A DNA stretch of 39,303 nt from Prevotella sp. (GTDB lineage: Bacteria > Bacteroidota > Bacteroidia > Bacteroidales > Bacteroidaceae). Where the stretch lies: positions 1-39,303 of the forward strand of contig JAGAAJ010000093.1 of NCBI GenBank assembly GCA_017615355.1, written 5' to 3'. Both the position numbers and the translations under genes were made by a program. Each line of letters begins with the position of its first letter. Positions within the stretch are counted from its first letter, which is position 1. The notes beneath the pieces were generated by a model. It did not search any database and was not told where the DNA came from. It saw only the letters and a list, made by a program, of their open reading frames with translations. Shown piece after piece: positions 26,249-34,689 of the stretch.

Positions 26249-26740
26249 TTGTCGGGTGCAGGAGCCTCCTGTCGCACGGGGTTGACAGAATTTCCCTTGG
26301 GGAATATTCGCAACCCTTAGTGTGCTATTTCCAGATAGATGCTATCTGGTCATTGGCGGCAAGCCGCAGTAGGGATGTCTCTTTCCGGCTGCGAAATTAA
26401 AGGATACTTTTTCAGGTGGGAAATCCGGGAAAGACAAACTCTTGATTTAACAGTTTGATGACCAGTTCGGATGATAAAGATGTTAACATCACGTTTAAAA
26501 CATTGGTTTGTAGCGACCGCTACGAATCATTCCCTCAACCGCTGCAATGGACGTTGCAAATATTTGCGTCAAGCGCAGTTAACTCGCCAATAGCCTCCTT
26601 GTCCCAAGGAAGTGACTAATACGCAGTTTCAAATGGTAGGCACTCCTTGTCTTGCCTAGCTGCACATAAAAGAGCAGGTTCAGCGGTCTTTTGTAAGACA
26701 TTGAATTCATTATCAGGAATATCTATTTACAAGTCAATTA
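26249..26740. other. Hairpin-dense non-coding region upstream of the relaxase (oriT or element end candidate)
   Basis: No credible gene is seen on either strand. Several small perfect hairpins occur: TGCAC/GTGCA (about 26244-26260), TTCCC/GGGAA (about 26292-26304), CCAGATAG/CTATCTGG with a 3-nt loop (26331-26349), GCGGC/GCCGC (26356-26367), CCTTG/CAAGG (about 26598-26610) and GTCTT/AAGAC (about 26687-26700). Relaxase genes usually have their nick site (oriT) just upstream, among inverted repeats, so this is the likely place. The right end of the mobile element may also be here. Neither was pinned down. Confidence 0.45.
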
Positions 26741-26770
26741 ATGTTTAGTAACAACTTTTTTACTAAACAT
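26741..26770. repeat. 11-bp inverted repeat next to the ATPase promoter
   Basis: ATGTTTAGTAA (26741-26751) and its exact complement (26760-26770) are separated by 8 bp. The right arm touches the -33 TTTG of the ATPase promoter, so this is a plausible operator for a dimeric regulator. Confidence 0.65.
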
Positions 26771-26801
26771 TTTGTTACTTTGTTTTTTTTTTGTATCTTT
26801 G
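26771..26801 (+). promoter_or_regulatory. Promoter of the AAA+ ATPase gene
   Basis: TTTG (26771-26774), a 19-bp spacer and TATCTTTG (26794-26801) form a complete Bacteroidetes promoter. It overlaps an open-frame extension starting at 26791, so the real start must be the later ATG at 26827. Confidence 0.85.
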
Positions 26802-26826
26802 TGCCGAATTTCTAAAAACTATAGAC

Positions 26827-27957
26827 ATGGAAGAGAATCCTTTTGTATTTGGTAAAGCTGTTGAGGGCAGTTATTTTACGAATAGGACCAAGGACACAGA
26901 GCATCTGGAGGCCAATCTGACACACGGCATTAATACCATCCTCATTTCTCCGCGTCGATGGGGAAAGACATCGCTCGTGAAGAAAGTCATGGCCAATATC
27001 GTTAGACCGGACATCAAAATCATATATATTGATGTATTTTCATGTAAGTCTGAGTATGATTTCTATAAGGTGTTCGCATCTACCATTATCCAGCAGACGT
27101 CTTCCAAAATTGAGGAATGGATAACTACTGCCAAGGAGTTCCTTTCCAGAGTTATAACTAAAGTGGCATTCAGTCCTGACTCAATACAAGAGTATTCCCT
27201 GTCTTTTGAGTTTCCTGTCAAGGATGATGCAGAGGATATACTGCAGCTGCCAGAGAGGATTGCCCAAAAGAAGGGTATTCACATTGTCCTATGTCTCGAT
27301 GAATTTCAGCAAGTTGCCGAGTTCCAGGACTCAATGACGTTCCAGAAAAAACTTCGCTCAGTATGGCAACACCAGCAAAAAGTTTCATATTGTTTGTTTG
27401 GTAGCAAGCGTCATCTGATGACTGAGCTGTTCAGCGATTCCAGCAATCCATTCTACAAGTTTGGCGACATGATGTTCCTGAAGAAGATACCGACAGAGGA
27501 ATGGATACCTTTTATCTGTCATAAGTTCCAAGAAACATGCAAGGTCATTACCGAAAAGCAGGCAGAGCGCATCTGCAAGGTAACAGAGGATTTGTCATCC
27601 TATGTACAGCACCTCTCTTGGATTGTCTGGTATAAGGCAAAGTCAGTAGTTACCTATGAAATGGTAGAGGAGTCCATCGAAGAGTTGCTGGAGCAGAACA
27701 AGGTTTTCTTCCAAAGAGAAGTTGAAGGTCTTACAGAACTACAGCTGAATCTTCTGAAAGCGATTGCAAATGGCGTGGATACTGGATTCACCAAGAAAGA
27801 GGTCATCAAGAAATACCATCTTGAAAGCTCTGCCAACGTCCAGGGCATCAAGAAGTCTTTACTAAAGAAAGACCTGATTGATATTGATGGTTCTGTAATA
27901 ACCTATAACGACCCACTCTTCAAGTTGTGGATAAAAAAGAACATCCCTAACATATAG
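26827..27957 (+). CDS. AAA+ / archaeal-type ATPase of unknown role
   Basis: This 376-residue P-loop protein resembles the ATPase_2 family, numerous in Bacteroidales and archaea. Walker A is SPRRWGKTSL (41-50) and Walker B is IVLCLDEFQQ with Asp158-Glu159. A C-terminal winged-helix-like region (about 300-370) contains FTKKEVIKKYHLESSANVQG. The N-terminus ENPFVFGKAVEGSYFTNR is the usual opening of this family. It has its own promoter with an inverted repeat. It lies between the mobile element and the fructan PUL; membership of the element is possible but not shown. The cellular role of these ATPases is unknown. Confidence 0.8.
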   Translation: MEENPFVFGKAVEGSYFTNRTKDTEHLEANLTHGINTILISPRRWGKTSLVKKVMANIVRPDIKIIYIDVFSCKSEYDFYKVFASTIIQQTSSKIEEWITTAKEFLSRVITKVAFSPDSIQEYSLSFEFPVKDDAEDILQLPERIAQKKGIHIVLCLDEFQQVAEFQDSMTFQKKLRSVWQHQQKVSYCLFGSKRHLMTELFSDSSNPFYKFGDMMFLKKIPTEEWIPFICHKFQETCKVITEKQAERICKVTEDLSSYVQHLSWIVWYKAKSVVTYEMVEESIEELLEQNKVFFQREVEGLTELQLNLLKAIANGVDTGFTKKEVIKKYHLESSANVQGIKKSLLKKDLIDIDGSVITYNDPLFKLWIKKNIPNI

Positions 27958-28004
27958 ATGTATTGACAAATACCTATTTAACCCAAATGGTACAGCTAAA
28001 CAAT

Positions 28005-29585
28005 ATGCGAAAGATTATATTATTCATCATTGTAGTTGCAGCTATGCTTACCTCATGTTCCGGAAGCAAAGTAAAATACCGTATCGGTGTGTCGCAGTGC
28101 TCCGTTGATATCTGGCGTGACAAGCAGAATGCCGAGCTGAAGATGGGAGCCTATTTCCATGACAACGTAGAACTGAAGTTTGCTGCTGCCTATGATAGCG
28201 ACGAGCGGCAGGTGCAGCAGATTGACAGTCTGGTAAATGATGGCATCGACTTGCTGATTGTGGCACCGAATCAGGTGCAGACCATCTCGCCGGCCATCGA
28301 CCGCGCCTACGATAAGGGTATCCCTGTCATTGTGTTTGAGAGGAAGACCAACTCGCAGAAATATACAGCCTTCATCAGTGCCGACAACTATGAGATGGGC
28401 CACGTGATGGGCGAATACATCGTTTCGCGCCTTGGTGGCAAGGGCTCGGTATTGGAAATAAAGGGATTGGAAGGCTCGTCACCCGCTATAGAGCGCCATA
28501 ACGGTTTCATGGACGCCATCAAGGATGCACCTGACATCGAGGTGGTGGCCTCACTACAAGGCGACTGGACGGAGCCGACGGCCTATAAGGTCACCCAGCA
28601 GTGGCTCGCTGATCATAAAGATGTATCCATAGATCTGGTGTTCGGCGCTAATGACCGTACGGCAATGGGTGCCCGCAAGGCTCTTTTGGAAAGCCCACAG
28701 CTAAAGGCTAATAGCCAGAATCTACTTTATTGCGGCATCGACGGTTTGCCAGGTGAAAACGGCGGCATACAATTGGTGCGCGATTCGTTGCTAGACGCTT
28801 CGTATATCTATCCAACTCACGGTGACCAGATCATCGACTTAGCCATCCGCATACTCGATGGCCAACCCTATGACAAGGAGACGATGATGATGTCGGCTCT
28901 CGTCACCCGCGACAATGCCAAGGTGCTGCTGATGGAGAGCGAGGAAATCATGCGGCAAGCCAGCCAGCTGGACTTATTGCACGAGAAGGCCGACAACTAC
29001 CTGCACAAGCTCGACACGCAGCGTGTCATCAACTGGCTGGCTATCGGTATCATCGTGTTATTGGTCGTGGTATTCGTACTATTCTACCTCTATCACCTCC
29101 GCAAGATTGCCCTGCAGCGTGAACGCGTGGTGAATACCTTGTGGAATATGAAGCCAGAAGACCTTCCTGTTCCAACAGAAAGTCCTGAGTCAATAAAGAA
29201 TTCTGAGCCTACAAAGAACAGCGACACAGCAGAACCAACAGATACGCCCGAAGAGGATGAGCCTGCCGCTGTGTCACTGTTCATCACCTGTTTCAAAGAG
29301 GTGGTCGAGGCAAGGCTCGAAGACAGCGATGTGAGTGTGGAAGATCTTGCTGCTGACATGAACCTCAGTCGCGTACAGTTGTATCGTAAAGTGAAGGCCA
29401 TCTCAGGCTCGTCGCCTGTCGAGCTGCTACGCACCGCCCGCCTGAACCGGGCCTACCAGCTTCTGCTTACCACCGATAAGAGCGTATCTGAGGTGGCTTA
29501 CGCCGTCGGTTTCACCGCTCCCTCTTACTTTACAAAGTGCTTTAAGGAGGAGTACGGAATGGTGCCTGGCGACGTGAGGAAATAG
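28005..29585 (+). CDS. Transmembrane sugar-sensing AraC-family regulator lacking kinase and receiver domains
   Basis: This 526-residue protein begins with a signal sequence ending in a lipobox-like LTSC (Cys18). Residues about 25-320 form an RbsB/LacI-type periplasmic sugar-binding domain (GVSQCSVDIWRDKQNAELK, then LIVAPNQVQTISPAID). One membrane helix spans about 342-364. A roughly 57-residue Pro/Glu/Ser/Thr-rich linker leads to an AraC DNA-binding domain (428-524) with LAADMNLSRVQLYRKVKAI and SEVAYAVGFTAPSYFTKCF. The sensor and DNA-binding ends resemble hybrid two-component regulators such as the fructose sensor BT1754, but the histidine kinase and receiver are absent with no frameshift. 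It lies directly upstream of the fructan susC and probably controls it. The start at 28005 is chosen because it gives the signal sequence. Confidence 0.88.
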   Translation: MRKIILFIIVVAAMLTSCSGSKVKYRIGVSQCSVDIWRDKQNAELKMGAYFHDNVELKFAAAYDSDERQVQQIDSLVNDGIDLLIVAPNQVQTISPAIDRAYDKGIPVIVFERKTNSQKYTAFISADNYEMGHVMGEYIVSRLGGKGSVLEIKGLEGSSPAIERHNGFMDAIKDAPDIEVVASLQGDWTEPTAYKVTQQWLADHKDVSIDLVFGANDRTAMGARKALLESPQLKANSQNLLYCGIDGLPGENGGIQLVRDSLLDASYIYPTHGDQIIDLAIRILDGQPYDKETMMMSALVTRDNAKVLLMESEEIMRQASQLDLLHEKADNYLHKLDTQRVINWLAIGIIVLLVVVFVLFYLYHLRKIALQRERVVNTLWNMKPEDLPVPTESPESIKNSEPTKNSDTAEPTDTPEEDEPAAVSLFITCFKEVVEARLEDSDVSVEDLAADMNLSRVQLYRKVKAISGSSPVELLRTARLNRAYQLLLTTDKSVSEVAYAVGFTAPSYFTKCFKEEYGMVPGDVRK

Positions 29586-29612
29586 CTGAATAATTTCTCA
29601 ATACTAAGAATT

Positions 29613-29671
29613 ATCGTTCATTCCATCGCAAAAATGTTACATTGCAACATTATTTGCACGGGATGAACGAT
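29613..29671 (+). promoter_or_regulatory. Candidate PUL operator upstream of susC
   Basis: ATCGTTCATT at 29613 and AAATGTTACA at 29632 recur with the same spacing upstream of the orphan secreted protein at 37817. The arm ATCGTTCAT (29613-29621) is repeated in inverse at 29663-29671, and a degenerate inverse half-site (TTGCAACAT) lies at 29642. The first base is exactly 88 bp upstream of the -7 element at 29701. It is the natural binding site for the AraC-type regulator encoded just upstream. Confidence 0.7.
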
Positions 29672-29700
29672 ATTTTTAATGCTTCAAACCATATAGTTAA

Positions 29701-29709
29701 TACTTTTGC
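29701..29709 (+). promoter_or_regulatory. Promoter -7 element of the PUL operon
   Basis: TACTTTTGC fits TAnnTTTG, 55 bp before the susC ATG at 29756. There is no TTTG at -33, as expected for an activator-dependent promoter. The same nine bases form the -7 element at 37905. Confidence 0.75.
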
Positions 29710-29755
29710 ATCAGAATTCAACAAACAGAGTATTAACCAAAAACGAAAAAAGCAA

Positions 29756-32700
29756 ATGGAAAGACTAAGGAGATTTCTACTGAGCGCGTTGCTCACTTTT
29801 GCAAGTACATTATTGTACGCGCAAAGTGAGATAACAGGAACGGTGGTCGATGAGACCGGTGAGCCAGTTATCGGTGCCACTGTCATGGAGAAAGGTACCA
29901 GCAACGGAACTGTTACCGACTTCGACGGCAACTTCAAACTGAAGGTTGCTGCCGGAACGATGCTTGTTGTGACTTACATCGGCTACGATCCGGTGGAAAT
30001 GGCAGCTGCCTCAGGCATGAAAGTGCAGATGAAAGAGGACCAGTTGCAGCTGAACGAGGTGGTGGTGACGGGTTACACCACGCAGCGCAAGGCTGACCTG
30101 ACAGGTGCCATCTCAACGGTGAGTCCTTCGGATCTGGCAAAGCAGAACGAGAACAACCCCATCAAGGCTATGCAGGGCCGCGTGCCGGGCATGAACATCC
30201 AGGCCGACGGTAACCCATCAGGTGCTGCCAGCGTCCGTATTCGTGGTGTCGGTACACTGAACGACAATGACCCTCTCTACATTATCGACGGTGTGCCTAC
30301 GAAGGCCGGCATGCACGAGCTGAACGGCAATGACATCGAGTCGATCCAGGTGCTGAAGGATGCTGCCTCGGCCAGTATCTATGGATCGCGCGCTGCCAAT
30401 GGTGTCATCATCATCACTACTAAGAAGGGCAAGGATGGTACCGTGAAAGTGAACTTCGACGCCAGCTTGGCTGCCTCACTCTATACGAACAAGATTGAGA
30501 CGATGAACGCTTCGGAGTGGGGGCGTGCCTACTGGCAAGCCTCGGTGAATGACGGGCTGAACCCCAACAACAACAATTTGGGCTACAACTTCGACTGGGG
30601 CTACGACAGCAAAGGCAATCCTGTGTTGAACAAGCTGACGATGAATATGTTTCTCGATGAGAATGCCTCTGTGCGCACGGGTGATACCGATTGGTTTGAC
30701 GAGATTACCCGCACGGGCATCGTGCAGCAGTACAACCTCTCGGTGAGCAATGGTTCTGAAAAAGGCCACTCGTTCTTCTCAGTGGGCTACTACGACAATA
30801 AGGGTACCATTAAGGAGAGTCAGTTCAACCGCTTGTCGGCCCGTGCCAACAGCGAGTATAAGCTGTTCGACGGTTTGGTGACCATCGGCGAGAACTTCAC
30901 GATGAACCGCACACAGGGTACTGACGCTCCTGGCGGCATTCTGGAGAATGCCTTGGAGTTCAATCCCAATTTCCCCATTTATGCTGAGAACGGTGAGTAT
31001 GCACAGGCCCTTGGCGCTTATTCTGAGCGTGAGAACCCGCTGAGCCTGCTCTATAACAATAAGGATAACCAGTACACCCAGTGGCGCTCATTCGGCGATG
31101 TGCACCTGAGCATCACCCCGTTCAAGGACTTCATGATCCGCACTACACTAGGTATGGACTATAGTCAGAAGCAGCAGCGCTTCTTCACCTACCCCATTGC
31201 CAATGGTAAGGTGATGCGCACAGAGACGGCTGCCGAGAGCAAGCAGGAGCACTGGATGCGCTGGATGTGGAATGCCATTGCCACTTACAACCTAGAGGTT
31301 GGCCTTCATCGTGGCGATGCCATGATTGGTATGGAGGTTAACCGTCAGGACTATAATTGGAACAGTGCCAAGCGTTATGAAATGAGTATTCTCAATACAG
31401 ACTATATGTGGCCGTCAGCAGGAAGTGGCCGTCAGTTGGCAGAAGGTTCTGGCGACGGTTTCTCGCTGGTCTCATTCTTTGGAAAAGTAAACTATACCTA
31501 CGCCGAAAAGTATCTGGCCTCGCTGACCATGCGTCGTGACGGTTCGAGCCGCTTCGGTAAGAATAATCAGTATGGTACATTCCCTTCAGCAAGTGCCGGT
31601 TGGAGAATCAGTGAGGAAAAGTTCATGGAAGGCCTCAACTGGCTGGACAACATGAAGTTGCGCTACTCTTGGGGACAGACTGGTAACCAGGAAATCTCGA
31701 ACACTGCCCGCTATACGCTCTACAAGGCTGTGGTGACCACTGGCCTCTGGGGAAGCGGTCAGGCAGGTACCTCCTACGATATCGCAGGCAGCAATGGCGG
31801 CTATGCCCTGAACAATGGCTATGTGCGTACACAGCGTGGCAACGAGGATATCAAGTGGGAGACAACCACCCAGCATAACATTGGTATCGACTTCGCCATG
31901 CTGCACAATGAGATCTACGGCAGTTTCGACTGGTTCCACAAGCTCACTACCGACATCCTGCTGCCTATGGACGGTATTGCCGCCATGGGTGAGGGTGCCT
32001 CGCAGTGGATTAATGCCGGTGAGATGAAGAACATCGGTTGGGAGCTGTCGGTGGGCTATCGTCACAAGCTGGCCAACGGCTTCTCGTGGGACATCAACGG
32101 CAACGTCAGTCGGTACTCTAACGAGATCACCAAATTGCCCGAGACGGTGGCTGCCAAGGGCACCTTCGGTGGCAATGGCGTGAAGAGCGTCATCGGTCAT
32201 CCTATGGGTGCACAGGTGGGCTACATCGCCGATGGCATTTTCAAGAGTCAGGAGGAGATTGACAACCACGCCGTGCAGGAAGGTGCCGGACTGGGACGCA
32301 TCCGCTACTTGGACCTGAACGGTGACGGACTGATTAGCGAAGCCGACCAGGACTGGATCTACGATCCGACACCCGCATTCACTTGGGGCCTGAACGTCTA
32401 CTTAGAATACAAGGATTTCGATTTCACCATGTTCTGGCAGGGTGTGCAGGGTGTGGATGTTGACTGCCGAGGCTATAAGTCGCAGACTGACTTCTGGGCC
32501 AACAACAACATCAATGTGCCTTATCTGAACAAGGGTGTCCGCGTTCTCGACGCATGGAGCGCAGCCAATCCTGGCAGCGACATCCCAGCACTGACCACCA
32601 CCGACTCGAACAATGAGGGCCGCGTATCGTCCTACTACATCGAAAACGGTTCTTTTGTCAAGTTGCGTACCATCCAGTTGGGCTACAATGTGCCTAAGAC

Positions 32701-32863
32701 CTTCTCCGACAAGCTGCGGATGGACCGCATCCGCCTCTATGCCTCTGCCCAAAACCTGTTGACCATCAAGAGCAGCAAGTTCTCTGGTGCCGACCCCGAG
32801 AATCCTGGATTCGGCTATCCTATTCCTCTGAATATAACATTCGGTCTGAACGTAAGCTTCTGA
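29756..32863 (+). CDS. SusC-like TonB-dependent outer-membrane transporter
   Basis: This 1035-residue protein imports oligosaccharides through the outer membrane. A signal peptide (MERLRRFLLSALLTFASTLLYA) is followed by a carboxypeptidase-regulatory-like domain (about 24-95: SEITGTVVDETGEPVIGATV), a TonB box region LNEVVVTGY, the plug (AISTVSPSDLAK onwards, with IRGVGTLNDNDPLYIIDGVP) and a 22-strand barrel ending in FGLNVSF with the terminal Phe of outer-membrane proteins. It pairs with the SusD-like protein encoded 38 bp downstream. The ATG at 29756 gives the signal peptide; the upstream in-frame start at 29642 lies in the operator. Levan is the likely cargo from the neighbours, which is an inference. 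Confidence 0.95.
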   Translation: MERLRRFLLSALLTFASTLLYAQSEITGTVVDETGEPVIGATVMEKGTSNGTVTDFDGNFKLKVAAGTMLVVTYIGYDPVEMAAASGMKVQMKEDQLQLNEVVVTGYTTQRKADLTGAISTVSPSDLAKQNENNPIKAMQGRVPGMNIQADGNPSGAASVRIRGVGTLNDNDPLYIIDGVPTKAGMHELNGNDIESIQVLKDAASASIYGSRAANGVIIITTKKGKDGTVKVNFDASLAASLYTNKIETMNASEWGRAYWQASVNDGLNPNNNNLGYNFDWGYDSKGNPVLNKLTMNMFLDENASVRTGDTDWFDEITRTGIVQQYNLSVSNGSEKGHSFFSVGYYDNKGTIKESQFNRLSARANSEYKLFDGLVTIGENFTMNRTQGTDAPGGILENALEFNPNFPIYAENGEYAQALGAYSERENPLSLLYNNKDNQYTQWRSFGDVHLSITPFKDFMIRTTLGMDYSQKQQRFFTYPIANGKVMRTETAAESKQEHWMRWMWNAIATYNLEVGLHRGDAMIGMEVNRQDYNWNSAKRYEMSILNTDYMWPSAGSGRQLAEGSGDGFSLVSFFGKVNYTYAEKYLASLTMRRDGSSRFGKNNQYGTFPSASAGWRISEEKFMEGLNWLDNMKLRYSWGQTGNQEISNTARYTLYKAVVTTGLWGSGQAGTSYDIAGSNGGYALNNGYVRTQRGNEDIKWETTTQHNIGIDFAMLHNEIYGSFDWFHKLTTDILLPMDGIAAMGEGASQWINAGEMKNIGWELSVGYRHKLANGFSWDINGNVSRYSNEITKLPETVAAKGTFGGNGVKSVIGHPMGAQVGYIADGIFKSQEEIDNHAVQEGAGLGRIRYLDLNGDGLISEADQDWIYDPTPAFTWGLNVYLEYKDFDFTMFWQGVQGVDVDCRGYKSQTDFWANNNINVPYLNKGVRVLDAWSAANPGSDIPALTTTDSNNEGRVSSYYIENGSFVKLRTIQLGYNVPKTFSDKLRMDRIRLYASAQNLLTIKSSKFSGADPENPGFGYPIPLNITFGLNVSF

Positions 32864-32901
32864 GAAAAGTAAAAAGGTAAAAAAGTAAAAAGGTAAAAGT
32901 T
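32864..32901. repeat. A-rich short repeat between susC and susD
   Basis: The spacer consists of AAAAAGGTAAAA and AAAAAGTAAAA units repeated about four times, with no hairpin potential. It looks like a low-complexity repeat; an unstructured A-rich leader would favour translation of susD in Bacteroidetes. Confidence 0.7.
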
Positions 32902-34650
32902 ATGAAAACTAAGATATTCAATATAGTATGTGCTGGCCTGATAGGCTTTAGCTTCACGTCTTGCTCTGATTTCCTGGAAGAGCAGGTGCCTCAGGCTACA
33001 CTGACTCAGGACGAAGTCAAGGATGCCAAGTACATTGACAATGTTATTATCTCTGCATACGCAGGACTGGTGTCCATCGAAGATATGAATGCCTCGTTCT
33101 CGCTTTGGAACTACGATACCCGCTCTGACGATGCCTACGTGGGTGGTGCCGACGCCAGCGATGGCGGTCCGTTCCACAATCTGGAAAAGGAAGTGGGTAT
33201 CAACACCACCGACTGGCCTTTCGCCTCAATCTGGGGAAAGATGTATAACTACCTGTCGCGTGTGTCCCTCTCTTTGGACATCCTCGCCACAGCCGACCAG
33301 AACGATGCTAAGATTCAGCAGCGCACGGCCGAGATGAAGTTCCTGCGTGCCTATGGACACTTCCAGCTGAAGCGTCTATTCAAGAAGATTCCTTTTGTCA
33401 ACAAGCCCAACATGCAGGAGGAAGATTACAATAACCTCTCAAATACCGAGTACACCAACGACGAGGGCTGGCAGCAAATTATCAACGACCTGGAGGATGC
33501 ATATAACGTACTGCCTGTGACGCAGAAAGAAAAAGGCCGTCCCACCAAGGCTGCCGCCGCTGCCTTCTTAGCCAAGGTATATCTCTACAAGGCATATCGT
33601 CAGGATGATGCCAATAGCAACCAAGTGACTGGCATCAACACTGAAGACCTGCAGAAGGTGGTCGAATACACCAATCCTGCCATCTATACGGCAGCCGGCT
33701 ACGGACTGGAAAACGATCTGCACAACTTGTTCCGTCCTGAGGAGCAGTACGAGAATGGTAAAGAATGTCTCTGGGCTATCCAGTATTCTAGGAACGATGG
33801 CACGGAATATGGCAACGTGAACTTCTCAAATCGTCTGATTGTGCCCTGTATTCCGAAGGTACACGACTCAGGCTGCGATTTCTACAAGCCCTCACACAGC
33901 TTGGTCAATGCCTACCGCACCAATAGCGACGGTCTGCCCATGCTCGACAACTTTGCCTCTGTTGACTATACCGTTGGCAGCAACGAGACCGTTGACCCCC
34001 GCCTCTTTGTGACGGTTGGCGTGCCTGGCACTCCCTATATGTTCAACACTGCTTACATGATGAGTGAGAGCAACACTTGGAGCCGCTCTGGTGGTGACTA
34101 TGGCTACTTCGTATCGCTGAAGCAGAACGTTGACCCCGATCTCACCAATATTTACCTCTTCAACTGCGACAACCAGTGGGCATCATCGATGAACCGCGTG
34201 GTGCTGCGCTATGCCGATGTGCTGCTGATGCGTGCCGAGGCACAGGCTCAGCTAAATAACACCACCGAAGCTATCACACTGGTCAATCAGATTCGTAATC
34301 GTGCTGCCGGCATGACCACAAACAGTGTTGTAGCAGGCTATCCCAACAAGTATGGCGTACACTATGCCGTGGGCAAGTATAATGGTTCCTACAGCAAGGA
34401 ACAAACCATGAAGATCATCAAGATGGAACGTCGTCTGGAGCTGGCTATGGAGTGCGAGCGTTTCTTCGACCTCGTACGCTGGGGCGATGCTGCCACCGTT
34501 CTCAATAAGTTCTATACGGATGAGAGTGAGACGATGAACTTCCTGAAAGGATCTTCGTTCACGGCTAACAAGAACGAGTACCTGCCCGTTCCATTCGAGC
34601 AGATAGCAGCTTCTAACGGACACTATACGCAAAACTGCGGACAATGGTAA
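32902..34650 (+). CDS. SusD-like surface glycan-binding lipoprotein
   Basis: This 582-residue lipoprotein forms the lid of the SusC transporter and binds the glycan at the cell surface. The signal ends at a lipobox with Cys21 (FTSC), followed by SDFLEE. The SusD/RagB fold is shown by FLRAYGHFQLKRLFKKIPFV, KGRPTKAAAAAFLAKVYLY and the C-terminal MKIIKMERRLELAMECERFFDLVRWG. Its position directly after susC and its length are typical. Confidence 0.94.
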   Translation: MKTKIFNIVCAGLIGFSFTSCSDFLEEQVPQATLTQDEVKDAKYIDNVIISAYAGLVSIEDMNASFSLWNYDTRSDDAYVGGADASDGGPFHNLEKEVGINTTDWPFASIWGKMYNYLSRVSLSLDILATADQNDAKIQQRTAEMKFLRAYGHFQLKRLFKKIPFVNKPNMQEEDYNNLSNTEYTNDEGWQQIINDLEDAYNVLPVTQKEKGRPTKAAAAAFLAKVYLYKAYRQDDANSNQVTGINTEDLQKVVEYTNPAIYTAAGYGLENDLHNLFRPEEQYENGKECLWAIQYSRNDGTEYGNVNFSNRLIVPCIPKVHDSGCDFYKPSHSLVNAYRTNSDGLPMLDNFASVDYTVGSNETVDPRLFVTVGVPGTPYMFNTAYMMSESNTWSRSGGDYGYFVSLKQNVDPDLTNIYLFNCDNQWASSMNRVVLRYADVLLMRAEAQAQLNNTTEAITLVNQIRNRAAGMTTNSVVAGYPNKYGVHYAVGKYNGSYSKEQTMKIIKMERRLELAMECERFFDLVRWGDAATVLNKFYTDESETMNFLKGSSFTANKNEYLPVPFEQIAASNGHYTQNCGQW

Positions 34651-34689
34651 AAGATAAAGTTGATAGTTATAGTTTAAAGATTAAAGAAT

